A stretch of DNA of 64,000 nt. Origin: Corbicula japonica (lineage: Eukaryota > Mollusca > Bivalvia > Venerida > Cyrenidae). The stretch lies in the NCBI GenBank assembly GCA_038501625.1, contig JAZAYU010000012.1:12054993-12118992 (forward strand), read 5' to 3'. Positions 37,201 through 47,254 of this stretch are shown piece after piece. The number at the start of each line of letters is the position of its first letter. The stretch's first letter is position 1. The notes under the pieces were generated by a model. That model was not told the origin of the DNA and did no database searches. It worked only from the letters and a program-made list of their open reading frames with translations. The position numbers were made by a program, and so were the translations under genes.

Positions 37201-38689
37201 AGCAGATGAAGATCTGCACTGGTCAAAAGATTGACTAAAGATATAGATTTAATATTTCAGATCCAACTTACAGAACTAAATTAATGTTGGAAGCCAGTTT
37301 ATAATAATCATACCAAATATACTGCAGCTTTGAGATTTTGATAATGATAACCCTTGACTGAGTCTGACTGTGAACTGAAAGAGATAACTCAATAGAGTTT
37401 GATTACAGAAATTATCATCTTTTCTTTCAGAGAATGCTGTTTTACGTGTTCCTATATTATATGGTGAGATAGAGACACTGTCAGAGAGTGCTGTCACAGT
37501 GTTGTTTACAAAGGTGAAGGACACTTTAAATAAAGCCTTCATGTGTGACCAGCAGCGTCGCTTCCCAACCCACTGTGATGATGTAGCTTTTATCATACGA
37601 CAGCTTTCAGAAAGACGATTGAATGTAAGTTATGTTATGGATAAACCATGTGTTGTGTTGCATTAAACAAGTGTTAACTCTAAGTTATAATAAAAGGTGA
37701 AGGTATTATATCTTTAAGTACTTTATGTTGGCTTAATGAGTTAATTTGAGTTCAATATTGATTTATTCAAATTAGTAAGTTGGCATACTTCTGTTCTGCA
37801 CAGACACCTGTCAAGAACTTGCACTACACTCTCAGTCACTGTGAAAGGAAAAAACAAACACACTGTTAATAAAAAAATAAGAAACCATTATGAGTTAAAA
37901 CACACTGAATCAAGAACTGTTGATGCACTTTTATCGAGAACTAACCCTACACTCTTAATAATGAACTAACATTGGACTCTGAATAAAACACTACAGAGAG
38001 AACCTATGTCTTTATTTAAGACTGTTAAAACCTTAAGCCTTGAACAATATAAAAGAGTTTGTTAACAAGGTGACAATGCCTTAAACTGCGGCTGATATAC
38101 CAACTATATAGTAATTTTTTCTCACGCTACTTTGCTTATATGATTTAATGAAATGATGAGCTACCTAATTTACGATGATATATAGTGAAAACTAATTAAC
38201 GTTGATCATAAAGGCTTATCGGCTTAAACACGTATATGGTTTCTTTCTATCTATGGACTGTTTATTGAGCATCTTCAAATCTGTGGACGTCAGCAGAGTC
38301 CTACACAGTTCCAAGAACTAGAACTCTGTCTAGTACTACACAGTTCCAAGAACTAGAACTATGTCTAGTACTACACAGTTCCAAGAACTAGAACTCTGAA
38401 TCAAGAACCAACACTTTATTCTGACATTCAATCATTTCAGGATCCTGACATTAATGGAATATTCCACTGGAGCGATGATGAAAACATGACAAAATATGAC
38501 ATGGCAGTAACAATGGCTAGTCTGTGTGGTATACCAACAGATCACATTGAGCGTGAAACAAATCCATCCAGTGCTGCCAACAGACCGGAAAATGCACAGC
38601 TGGACTGTAGCAGAGTGGAACAACTTGGAATCTGCAGGAGGAGAAGATTTGCTGATGCTATTGCTGATGTGTTGAAACCATTCCTGTGA
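28331..38689 (+). CDS. MAT2B: Methionine adenosyltransferase 2 subunit beta (MAT2B)
   Basis: Regulatory subunit of methionine adenosyltransferase 2, which makes S-adenosylmethionine; it binds the MAT2A catalytic subunit and NADP(H). Five coding exons join in phase: 28331-28510, 29909-30023, 36936-37088, 37431-37624, 38441-38689 (stop TGA), giving 296 residues. Seen: the Rossmann motif VTGASGLLG (residues 7-15), [14 protein letters not shown], the SDR Tyr-x-x-x-Lys (Y133, K137), VPILYGE, QQRFPTH, FHWS and AQLDCS, all matching MAT2B in order. The vertebrate protein is about 334 residues. The difference is at the N-terminus and in the last eleven or so residues, which are missing here. The reading frame stays open upstream to an acceptor at 28317, so an extra 5' exon may exist. 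Intron 2 (6.9 kb) holds an exon-derived minisatellite split by a transposon. Confidence 0.93.
28801..29218 (+). mobile_element. hAT5-like MITE, copy 2
   Basis: 418 bp, CAGTG...CACTG ends, perfect 5-bp target duplication TTGAT (28796-28800, 29219-29223). Inverted relative to 15038-15457. It lies in MAT2B intron 1. Confidence 0.65.
29909..30023 (+). CDS. MAT2B: MAT2B coding exon 2
   Basis: Acceptor TATTTTAG, donor GTATGT. Encodes [20 protein letters not shown] through to CEVA. Its last 43 nt and donor are repeated in the downstream intron. Confidence 0.9.
30024..30408 (+). repeat. 52-bp minisatellite copied from exon end and 5' splice site, left block
   Basis: The unit starts AAAATCAACC at 29981 (in the exon), then 30033, 30085, 30137, 30189, 30241, 30293, 30345 and 30397, always 52 bp apart. 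Each unit is 43 nt of exon sequence plus GTATGTAGG. Most units therefore keep a GCAG/GTATGT donor; two are changed to GCAGTTATGT. Confidence 0.9.
31022..31078. repeat. Interstitial telomere-like (CCCTAA)n, first tract
   Basis: About nine CCTAA/CCCTAA repeats, some CCCTAAA. It sits inside a 145-bp monomer, after GAGTTATGGACCTTTTTA. The TTAGGG type is the telomere repeat of molluscs, but this is an internal site. Confidence 0.85.
31202..31246. repeat. Interstitial telomere-like (CCCTAA)n, second tract
   Basis: About seven repeats at the same position of the next monomer, after GAGTTATGGGCCTTTTTA, ending CCCTAAGG. Confidence 0.85.
31248..32690. mobile_element. HINE-like element D, nested; C/E family
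   Basis: About seven tandem units of the GTCACATTTTTGCTCCGATT type, mostly near 145 bp, then degenerate units. It ends CTCAGGTGAGTGATAAAGGG and the palindrome AGGGCCATCATGGACCTCTTG. The left end lacks the usual AGCTCACC hairpin and runs straight into the telomere-like tract, so it is a truncated or recombined copy. Confidence 0.6.
32896..34446. other. Interior of 5.2-kb transposon, unidentified
   Basis: 33010-33760 is GC-richer, with an open minus-strand stretch at 33538-33128 (136 codons) of no recognised family. Its start, GAGCCAGTTTATTGGCAG..GGGTTGAGC, resembles 61340-61410, so it is a dispersed repeat. The rest is AT-rich. Confidence 0.35.
34447..35247. mobile_element. 801-bp MITE in a TTAA site
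   Basis: TIR GGTAAGACCTGTGTAATG and its inverse CATTACACAGGTCTTACC, with TTAA at 34443-34446 and 35248-35251. Near its left end a GGTTCAAATCC box-B-like word (about 34568) hints at a tRNA-like fragment, but no A box or cloverleaf is visible. Confidence 0.7.
35632..35830 (+). repeat. 52-bp exon-derived minisatellite, right block
   Basis: Continuation of the array after the transposon: units at 35675, 35727 and 35779, the last diverged and ending in GGTACGTTC. The CCTGGATGG and GCAGTG variants match the last left-block units, as expected for one array split by insertion. Confidence 0.9.
35831..36935. other. MAT2B intron 2, right end
   Basis: Contains diverged AGATCAG/TGATC half-palindrome MITE copies (35930-36280). 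It also has about two and a half 100-bp units with GCATTCTGATTGGTTCAAAG (36600-36830). No exon. Confidence 0.4.
36936..37088 (+). CDS. MAT2B: MAT2B coding exon 3
   Basis: Acceptor TATTTCAG, donor GTTAGT. Encodes [17 protein letters not shown] and the active-site-type YGESK. Confidence 0.9.
37431..37624 (+). CDS. MAT2B: MAT2B coding exon 4
   Basis: Acceptor TTTCTTTCAG, donor GTAAGT. Encodes [20 protein letters not shown] through [12 protein letters not shown] to RRLN. Confidence 0.92.
38301..38400. repeat. 35-bp minisatellite, three copies
   Basis: CTACACAGTTCCAAGAACTA units at 38301, 38336 and 38371, in MAT2B intron 4, 40 bp before the last exon. Confidence 0.9.
38441..38689 (+). CDS. MAT2B: MAT2B terminal exon
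   Basis: Acceptor CATTTCAG. Encodes [19 protein letters not shown] and ends [12 protein letters not shown], i.e. at the position equivalent to WPFL of vertebrate MAT2B. Confidence 0.92.
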   Translation, partial: DPDINGIFHWSDDENMTKYDMAVTMASLCGIPTDHIERETNPSSAANRPENAQLDCSRVEQLGICRRRRFADAIADVLKPFL

Positions 38690-38798
38690 AAGTTTATAGA
38701 AAGTGAAAAAATGTATACAACCGGCTTTTTGGTGCAGTTTAGAGAAAAGTAATGCATAAAATTGTGTTAACTGGAAAGATGTGTGATAAAGTAAGTAA

Positions 38799-41700
38799 GG
38801 GCTATTCCAGTTAAACATATATCCTACCCCAGGACGGCAAAATAAAAAACTTCTGTTGGGGGATGGTCCTGTAAATAAAAAATTCTAATGGGGGTGGGAA
38901 AAATAGGTTTCTCACTTCTAAATGGGGTTGTTTTTTTTGCCGGTTGAAAAAACGGAAAACAAGATAGTTTGGGGGTATAATTTTGCGAAGATTAGGCGAG
39001 AAAATTGTCGGCGTGCGGGCCGAACTTATTGAAGGACGATATGAAATGCAACGAGTGACTTCTCTTTCCATTACAAGAAACGGCGCGAATTATGATGGCT
39101 AATCGGTTTTCGTTCGAAATTTCAAAGGAAGATGTCCAAAAGTGGATGCAAGCAAACTGCAGTACACGCAGCGCGGAGTTAACAGAATCCACGATGCCAC
39201 CGCGGACAGTATTATGTTTGGTGGGTAAATTACAGCGGGCAAGTTTTCGGAGGTCATCGCAATTCCACCGGGTTTGTCCACTTATTCGAGCGGACACAGC
39301 TCTGCAGGGGGTAATATTAAAATTTAACATCGCGACATTGCGGTGATGTACCGCATAGAAGCGTGGACGCTCAATATTTGATTAGAAAAGGCAATCAAAA
39401 CTTTCCAGTGTTTATTTTAAATTCAGTTTATATATCAATTACCATTTTCATGCTCTCAGTAAATTGATGTTCTATAACCGTTGAAATAAATGAATATTGA
39501 AATTTTGTTACGAAAACTACTAACTATGACTATTTCAAGTCATATTCAAATTAATTGAATGATTAAGATCAGTTTATATTGGTTATTTGGAGTAATTTTA
39601 AACAAAGACATCAGAATAATGTGAAACTCTACTACAAGCGATATACATGTAGTTTTGGATACATAAGTTCCCGCCAAATCTCATCGCGGGACGCACATCG
39701 CGTATACATACATAACCGGAGCTGACGGCGGGATAAAAGCGTTAAAAAGAATGCTTTACTGTTTGTTTTTTTATATTGTATTTCCAACAACACTGTTAAA
39801 TTTATTTCCTTATAAAGCTTTTTTAGTGTTGAAAACGAATTCCGGCAGAATACCTTAAAAATGTGCTAAAATGCGGAGCTCCGGTCATGTATCCTCGCGT
39901 GCGTCGCGATGCGACCGATAGCTATCTTTTGATAGGAACATTTATTTAAATTTCCTTCATATAAATTAAAATATCTGAGTAAAATACAAGTGCGATAAGC
40001 CGTTGATGTGTTTTGTTTTGGCTTTGAAGCATGCAAGCTTATTCGCTAAGTAGTTTATTTAGAACTGAAACTTTTGGAAAAAAAATTATACACTCACGCT
40101 CATGTAAATACTGTGCTATTATACTATAGTTATTACTTTCAAGAGTTACACTGGATATTTGTTCAATATAAACAGAATAAAAGAATCGTACAATGTCAAC
40201 GGGAGATAACCTTTTATTGACCAAACGGAAAGTTCCTACTGTCAATATGTCAAAGGGAGATCACTTTTTCAAACTTGCTAAATATTGGACCAGAGATTGG
40301 ATAAAATGACTCCTGTTGAAATCTTATGCAAAAGACCGTACATTTTTTTAATAATCGAAAGCCTGTTCAGTGCAGAAAGGATGCTACAACGTCTACATTA
40401 GAAATGTTCGTTTTCAAAAGAGGATGTACACTTATTATGATAATTGTTAAATAATTGAATGTTGATGTCTACACTTTAGATCTGTGACCGAGAAGTGCAT
40501 AATTCTGCTCGCAAGTAGCGTGCCATTCATGCGAATCTTTCCTAGAGAAAAAAGAAAATCAAAAGATTACCACCCACAACGAAAACTTCATGCTGCACGC
40601 AAAAAGCGTGCATTTCGTGTAAACCATCTCCTTTTTATTGCACACGTCTGACGTATTGTTAATTGTACGTCATATGTGTATGATGTAAGTGGCGAACAAA
40701 CAGTTCATTTCGAGCAAATCATCATGTGTGTTTTTACCACATCTGATAGTAGGTCATATTTTATGACGTATGCCAGATTCCTCAAAACAGTTTTTTTAGA
40801 ACGGCAGTTTATGCTGTTAACAACCAGAAAAATTACTTTTGCTACGTGTTCTTTAGATTTTCATTTCCGAAAGAAATAAAATGATGCGTTATCCGTTTTT
40901 GTTTGCTTTCATCAAGATCTCTTAAATATCGCGTAAGCTATAAAAGAAATTAACAAAACACATCTTCGAATTATTAAAGATGAAAAACGTACATGCATAA
41001 CACACACAATGCGAAGTTAATTTTCAATATGAATGAATTTTCTAATGAAAATTCGCAGATTTGTTTTTATTTAAGATATAAATTTCAGTGTAGCAGAAGT
41101 GTTCATGCGTGTTTCTTTTCACGAGCGCGAGAAAATTTATTGCAATGCAGTTTGGAAAGAACAAAACAAGCTTCGGTCTGAAACCTTGCGCACTATTTTC
41201 ATTTTCGGCTCTCGTAATCAAATTGACTTATCAAGAATTAAGATATATTTTACTCCTATTTCAAAATTGTGCATGTGTACAAAACATAATCAGACGTAAA
41301 ATTCACTACAAATGGCTAGCGCGTTCGCGCGACCAACCACGGCGGATCCTCCGCGACATCACGATAATAATCGGTTGCCTCGATGGCATCCGCTTATCCC
41401 CGTGATGAATGTACACCGTCACGGTGGAGAGTGTAAGTCCACTCATTGCAGGGGATGAAAATTACACTGGTTACGTTAAAAAAAATCGCGTGTACATGAA
41501 TTTGCTGTTTTCTACTTTTTGTTAGCTGAAGATGTTCATGAAGGATCAGCTGTTTTCATATTATTATTATTTATTTATAATGGCCGTAATCTGTTGGCAA
41601 GACCAAAGGCGCTTTAGAGATGGACCTCGTTTTCTCCAAATTTTATATGAGCTGACCCCTCTAACAAAAATAACGATAATAAGGGTCAACACGGGAAAAC

Positions 41701-42267
41701 ACATGAAGTTTTTAAAAATTTCTTTGAAACCGTAATCAGTTTATCAAAAACGAATTTACTATCAAAAGAGTGGGCGGGACTGTTGGATCATGTCTAAATG
41801 AGGGCTTTCTATCAATATCATTTGATGTCTGTCCTGTCCTTTGGTAAATGAAGTCACTTTAAAAGTATGAATGGTAGGTCTGTTTACTTTTATATATCAA
41901 TGGGGAAAAACTATGCAAAATAATGGCAGCGATAACAATTTTTCATGCATCTACACTGGCAATGTCTTTGGGGGCAGATTAAACTAAAGTATGTAAAGGA
42001 AAACTAGACAGTCAGGTGATGGTAAACTTAATACTAATATGGCACATTAATATGAACTCACCAGTCATGAAACATGTAGTAATAAATGGTGTTAAACATT
42101 TAAAAAAACTTCTAAGGGTTAAAAAATATCTCTTCTAAAGGTGGACCATAATTAAAGAAAAAAAATTCTAGAGGGGGACCTTTTTCAATTTTATCTGCTT
42201 CTAATGGGGATGGTCTAATTTGAAAGTGCCTTCCTGGGGTGGGGTATATGTTTAAATGGAATAGCCC
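38799..42267. mobile_element. 3.5-kb TIR element with TAA target duplication
   Basis: TIRs GGGCTATTCCAGTTAAACAT and GGGCTATTCCATTTAAACAT; about 40 bp match, followed by T/G-rich subterminal blocks on both sides. TAA flanks (38796-38798, 42268-42270) fit PIF/Harbinger. The interior has no recognisable transposase. Open stretches at 39092-39346 and an exon-like ATGGCTAGCGCGTTCGCGCG ending at a GTAAGT donor (41313-41434) are unidentified. It starts 110 bp after the MAT2B stop. Confidence 0.65.
38841..38846 (+). terminator. Candidate MAT2B polyadenylation signal AATAAA
   Basis: First canonical AATAAA after the MAT2B stop; it lies inside the left end of the 3.5-kb TIR element. Confidence 0.35.
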
Positions 42268-43124
42268 TAAAGTACTTGTGATGATAAAATATGTCAGTGC
42301 AACCATTGCAATTTATGATGTTATTACTGGCTGCAACTTTTTAAGTTTTAGTTTGATATGAGAAACAGTTTACATGTTCATGTATCAATGCTATTACTAT
42401 TAAGTATTAGGGTACAGCACCTATTGTGGTTTGGGATATAAATGTGAAGATGTGTTCAAGTCGTCAGCTGTCTTGCATTATTGGGAAAAGGTTAATATAT
42501 TCACATTTTGGATCATTTTTTGTGTCAACCTTTTGATTCTACATCTGACTTGTAATCCATCAGAAAAACTTAACATTGGCTGTAACAATATCATTTTGTA
42601 ATATTTCTTCATTAACTTTTATATCTTTTTGCTTATGACAACATGTTCAATCTTTTGGTCAATATCACCAATCTTTTGGTCAATATCACATTTTACAGAG
42701 TTATGCCTCTTTTTGTTCCTGAATACTGTCACAAAAATTAGTGTTGGGCTATAACTTTGCCATTTCATTGTTATACCTTCATCTGACTATCCAAGGGCAA
42801 CACAAGTGTTCAACTGAACACCCATCTGCCGGTAGTTTTGTTAATATATTTGGTTTCCTTGAATAAATCAAATTGCAAAAGTAAATTGAAGTAAATTTGT
42901 TTATTTTGATAGTCATTAAAAAGTGCTTTTTTTGTAAAATAGCATTTTTGTAAGTTGTTGAATTTGCAGTTTTTAAGTTTCCAAAAATTTTACTTACTTA
43001 CAATAATATATTGGTAACACTTTTGGCTAAATGTGACAATGAACAACAGGAAACAGATTGAACCAATACATTGTCACAAGAAGCAAAAAGAGTAACTTTT
43101 GATTTTTGGGTTACTGTCAACTTT
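42268..43124. other. Intergenic, no gene seen
   Basis: AT-rich; the phrase ATCTTTTGGTCAATATCAC is repeated at about 42650-42690. Nothing else. Confidence 0.35.
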
Positions 43125-44347
43125 TTAGCTCACCTGAACCGTAGGCTTATTAGGATCAATCAATGTCCGTCGTCCGTCCACACTTAGTTTGTGAACACTC
43201 TAGCGGTCACAGTTTTGCCTAGATTGTTTTGAAACTTGGTCAGGATGTTTGTCCCAATGATTTCTCGGACGAGTTCGAATATGGGTCATCTGGGTCCAAA
43301 AACTAGGTCACTGTTACTAAAAATATAATTTTCTTGTGAACACTCTAGCGGTCACATTTTTGCTCCGATTGTCATGAAACTTGGTCAGGATGTTTGTCCA
43401 AATGATTTCTCGGACGAGTTCGAATATGGGTCATCTGGGTCCAAAAACTAGGTCCCTGTTACTAAAAATAGAATTTTCTTGTGAACACTCTAGCAGTCAC
43501 ATTTTTGCTTCGATTGTCATGAAACTTGGTCAGGATGTTTGTCCCAGTAATTACTTGGAACACTTCGAATATGGGTCATCTGGGTCAAAAACTAGGTCAC
43601 TGTTACTAAAAATAGAAAAATCTTGCATTGGCTGTAAAATTGTTATTTCTCATTGGATTTCAAAATAACTTGGCACAAATGTTAACTATGACAAGGCAGT
43701 GTGCAGAGTAAAGTGCCCATGCCTGTTGGTCCAAGGTCAAGGTCACTGTTACTAAAAATAGAAAACACTTAAGTGGTCACATTTTTGCTCTGATTGTCCG
43801 ATTGTAAAGAAACTTGGTCAGGACATATGTCCCAGTTATTAATTGGACGAGTTTGAATATGGGTCATCTGGAGTCAAAAACTAGGTCACTGTTACTAAAA
43901 ATAGAGAAATCTTGTCCAGGCTGTAAATTTGTTATTTCTCATTGGAGTTTAAAATAACTTGGCTCAAATGTTTACCATGGCAAGGTGTTGTTTCGCGTAC
44001 AATACCCATGCCTGTTTGTCCAAGGTCAAGGTCACTGTTACTAAAAATAAAATTTTCTTGTCTGGGCTGTAACTTCCTAGTGAATGGAGTAATTTCAAAA
44101 TAACTTTACATAAATTTTCACCATGGCAACGGGGTGTGTTGCGTACAATACCCATGCCGGTAGGTCCAAGGTCAAGGTCACTGTTACTAAAATAGCATTT
44201 TCTTTTCCCAGCTGTAAATTTGTTGTTTCTTATTGGATTTAAAAATAACTTGGTGTAAATGTTCACCATATCGAGATGTTGGGTCACATACAACACAACT
44301 TTGTTATACTCAGGTGAGCGATAAAGGGCCATCATGGCCCTCTTGTT
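43125..44347. mobile_element. HINE-like element E
   Basis: Begins TTAGCTCACCTGA and GTCCGTCGTCCGTCC, then units of the GTCACATTTTTGCTCCGATT type with GGTCACTGTTACTAAAAATA. It ends CTCAGGTGAGCGATAAAGGG and the palindrome AGGGCCATCATGGCCCT, then CTTGTT. Opposite orientation to element C, same family. Confidence 0.7.
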
Positions 44348-45332
44348 TATTATGCAATCAATTATCATAATTTTGGTATTTAAATTACCGGAATGCATTC
44401 AGTTTTATAAAACTGTGAAAAAAAAAAGATATAATTATATTATCCTTGTTAAAATGCAATTATCCCGACCGTGTGTTTTCATTGACCTTAAGTATATTAT
44501 ACTCTTTAAACTTGAAACATGAAGATTTGTCGTTTTTTTTCTTATTTTTAGGATATTGCCTTTCTCTCTTTCCTCTGTTCAAGCTTTCTAGATAGCAGAA
44601 AATCAGATACAAATCTTTCCATGACTGTGTTGTTCCGTAAATTTACAGATTTTAATTTTGAAGATTTAGGGAGATTTTGTTTCAAGAAAGTTTTGTAATA
44701 ATATGTTCTTGTTTCTAAAAACAAACATCTTATTAACACAAACTGATGGAAAGCCATGATTTTCTCTTAGAATTCTAGTTTTATACAAGTTCAATATAGT
44801 AAAATTATTCTCCAATTTTTAAGTGTCCCACTATCTATTTTACAAATTTAAGAATTTATTACAGTTTTGCACTAAATTCTAACCTGAAAATAAGACCATC
44901 CCACTATTATTTTATTCCAGTCCCCGAGATAGTCTTAGAATAGGGGGTTCACTGTATTGCTATTTATGTCAAACAACCAAAGTATGACTAGTAAATATTT
45001 TTTCACCAAAACCTGCAGCGGTACCCACGTGCCGTCCTTTGAACAATCAACTAGGCGTTTTAACTTAACAGAGCAAAAATAAATTACCTGACACTTTATA
45101 ACATAGAATAACTATTTGATACATTTACAAGACAGTCACACAAATAGTTATTACTTAATTCAGAAATTGACATTATTTGTTCGTAGTTATTGGTTTTCAC
45201 TTCAAACTTTATTAAAATTTCATGCAATCGTGATGCCGCCATTATACAGTTTGACATAACACAATCACTCATTACAAAACAAAGATATGTCATATCAGCG
45301 ACGATATCATTGAATATTGAATACTTAAATAG
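44348..45332. other. Intergenic, no gene seen
   Basis: AT-rich. 44920-44960 (GTCCCCGAGATAGTC, GGGGGTTCACTGTA) looks like a single pogo-type end without a partner. Confidence 0.3.
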
Positions 45333-45486
45333 CACAGTAGGTACCTGGATAATGTAGATCGCGGATGACGAAAAATTGTGAGTACAATAATAGATCAACA
45401 GCTCTGAGGAAAGAGCTTAAAGAGGTAAGTTTCTACATAAACTTCATAGTATTATGATCTATACTTATCTTTTACGATATATAACA

Positions 45487-45611
45487 AATTGTTAAAAGGA
45501 AAACAACACATGGATTTGTTGTAAAAATTTATACGACGCGTTTCGACATATAAGTCTTCGTCAGGTATTAAAAAAAAACAAAAAAAAAACAAAAAAAAAC
45601 AACAAAAAAAC
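45487..45611. mobile_element. 125-bp retroposon with hammerhead-like motif
   Basis: Flanked by the perfect 13-bp duplication ACGATATATAACA (45474-45486, 45612-45624). The 3' side is an A-rich tail with regularly spaced C. On the minus strand 45564-45535 reads CTGACGA, a GAC/GTC stem with loop, GAAA, ACGCGT and C: the order of a hammerhead core with a minimal stem III. AATAC and GTATA at the ends could make stem I. One extra A before stem II is non-canonical. Confidence 0.55.
45535..45564 (-). ncRNA. Hammerhead-ribozyme-like core
   Basis: CUGACGA and GAAA boxes flank a 3-bp stem with a 6-nt loop. ACG/CGU then a C gives a GUC-type cleavage triplet, as in minimal hammerheads of Penelope-like elements. 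The A between CUGACGA and the stem departs from the consensus, so activity is uncertain. Confidence 0.4.
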
Positions 45612-46772
45612 ACGATATATAACAGTCAAGCGATGTCACATCCTTCCTCTGATTCCCATACCTTTGGAATTGGCCGTCAGATATTATTATGTCGCAACAT
45701 TCCTCCTGATATTTACAGAAAACTACATATAACGCTCATTTAAAAATACAACAAAACTGTTTTTTAATAAAACATGTAATCAAAGCCCTAAACAGCGACC
45801 GTTAAAACGCCACTTCACTTAAGCCTCAAACATGAGTATTTTCTTTAAAAAAAGGATTTGATGTTGAGCACCTTAAACAATTTGGATAAAGGGGATTCGC
45901 GAAGAAAAAAATCAATGGATAAAGAAAACTGATGAGTGGATAATCGTATAGTTTCTCTAAATACTACTTAGTCTATGTTTTTTTGCATGGTCCGTCTCTT
46001 TCCGCAAACTGCTATTTTTATGAAACAATACTACCATCCCTACTGACAAATTAAATGACCCATTCTATTAGTTATCTCCCGAAATAGTCTATTTTTTTCT
46101 ATCCCGAAGCATCAACTAAGAAATAACCCCAAAGCCTCTTAACACCCGGGTTAAGTGAATCCGTATTTGTCTGTATGGTGGTAATAAATAAATTAGTTAA
46201 TTACTATAACTATTATGGTCTAAGATACGTATTCACGTAATGGGAGCCAACCGTTAAACATAAGAACGCTTTTGACAGTGGCGTCCTTTGTCCATTGAGT
46301 AGTTCCTGTTAAAAACTGTATCAACTAACTTAAAGTATCATGATTTAGTTGAGATTAATTTTAATTGCGCTAATATTCAAAAACTAAAAATAGATTAAAA
46401 AGAGCAAATATCGCAGAAATATTCGTCTACTTAGTACATGTGAGGATCTGGTGTGAGTGAAATTTATTGCGTTAGTTTCGCTTTAACAACTTTTAACTTT
46501 AAATATAATTTACTCATACATTGATTGTGTAAGAATATTACATGTGCTTTTCTTTGTTTACAGCTTATTTTTCATATTTTAACACCTTCGTTTCGTTGTG
46601 ATATGTAATGCGGCATATTTAAATTATCTTTTAACAAAATCTGTGTATATTAAACATATAAAAGTAAGTATTCTGTATATGTGAGACCCGGATATTTGAA
46701 AAATTTGTTAGAAGTTACATCTTGAAGTGCTTTTTTAATTGCATCGCTGTAAGGTGAAACAGACATATAATT

Positions 46773-47025
46773 GGGGCACGTCACGGGAAAAGGTACCTTC
46801 GGTCAATTTTAGTAATATTTTAGTTTTTACTAAATTTAGAAACAACTTACAATTATAAATCAATTTCTTATAACAAAAATGTGATTTTGTTACATATTTT
46901 GACAATAAAATGGTATTTTTTTACCGCGAAATGCATAAAAAATAATGTCGTCTGCTCAAATTTATGACGTCATTTCAAAAATTGACGTCAACTGTCCGAA
47001 GGTACCTTTTCCCGTGACGCGCCCC
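46773..47025. mobile_element. 253-bp MITE with 30-bp TIRs
   Basis: GGGGC[A/G]CGTCACGGGAAAAG then GTACCTTCGG at both ends, nearly identical. The inside is AT-rich with TGACGTC palindromes. Target duplication unclear. Confidence 0.65.
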
Positions 47026-47254
47026 GTATCAGGAATAGCCATCATCTTTGTAATCTGTAATTTTAGGTTCAAAACTCAAAATTTAATAAATTTCTTACGA
47101 TTAAAAATTGATTGTAAAAATAAACTTACAAATTGCAGACATTAAGTTAACATACTATGATTCTAACTTTTTTACAACAGTAAATATTTTTTTCATAACG
47201 TCCGTCCCCTTACTAACTTTAAGAGATCTGAGTTCACTCAGCTTAGTGTTATTT

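Noticed and set aside
39092..39346. 84-codon open stretch MMANRFSFEISKEDVQKWMQ
   Set aside because: No family recognised, overlapped by an equally long minus-strand frame, inside a TIR element; not called as a gene.
43381..43668. Open frame with [20 protein letters not shown], also near 15342-15605
   Set aside because: The same phrase recurs because it is the 145-bp monomer translated; not protein-coding.
43964..44398. 144-codon minus-strand open stretch
   Set aside because: Falls within the tandem core of HINE-like element E and reads through its units.
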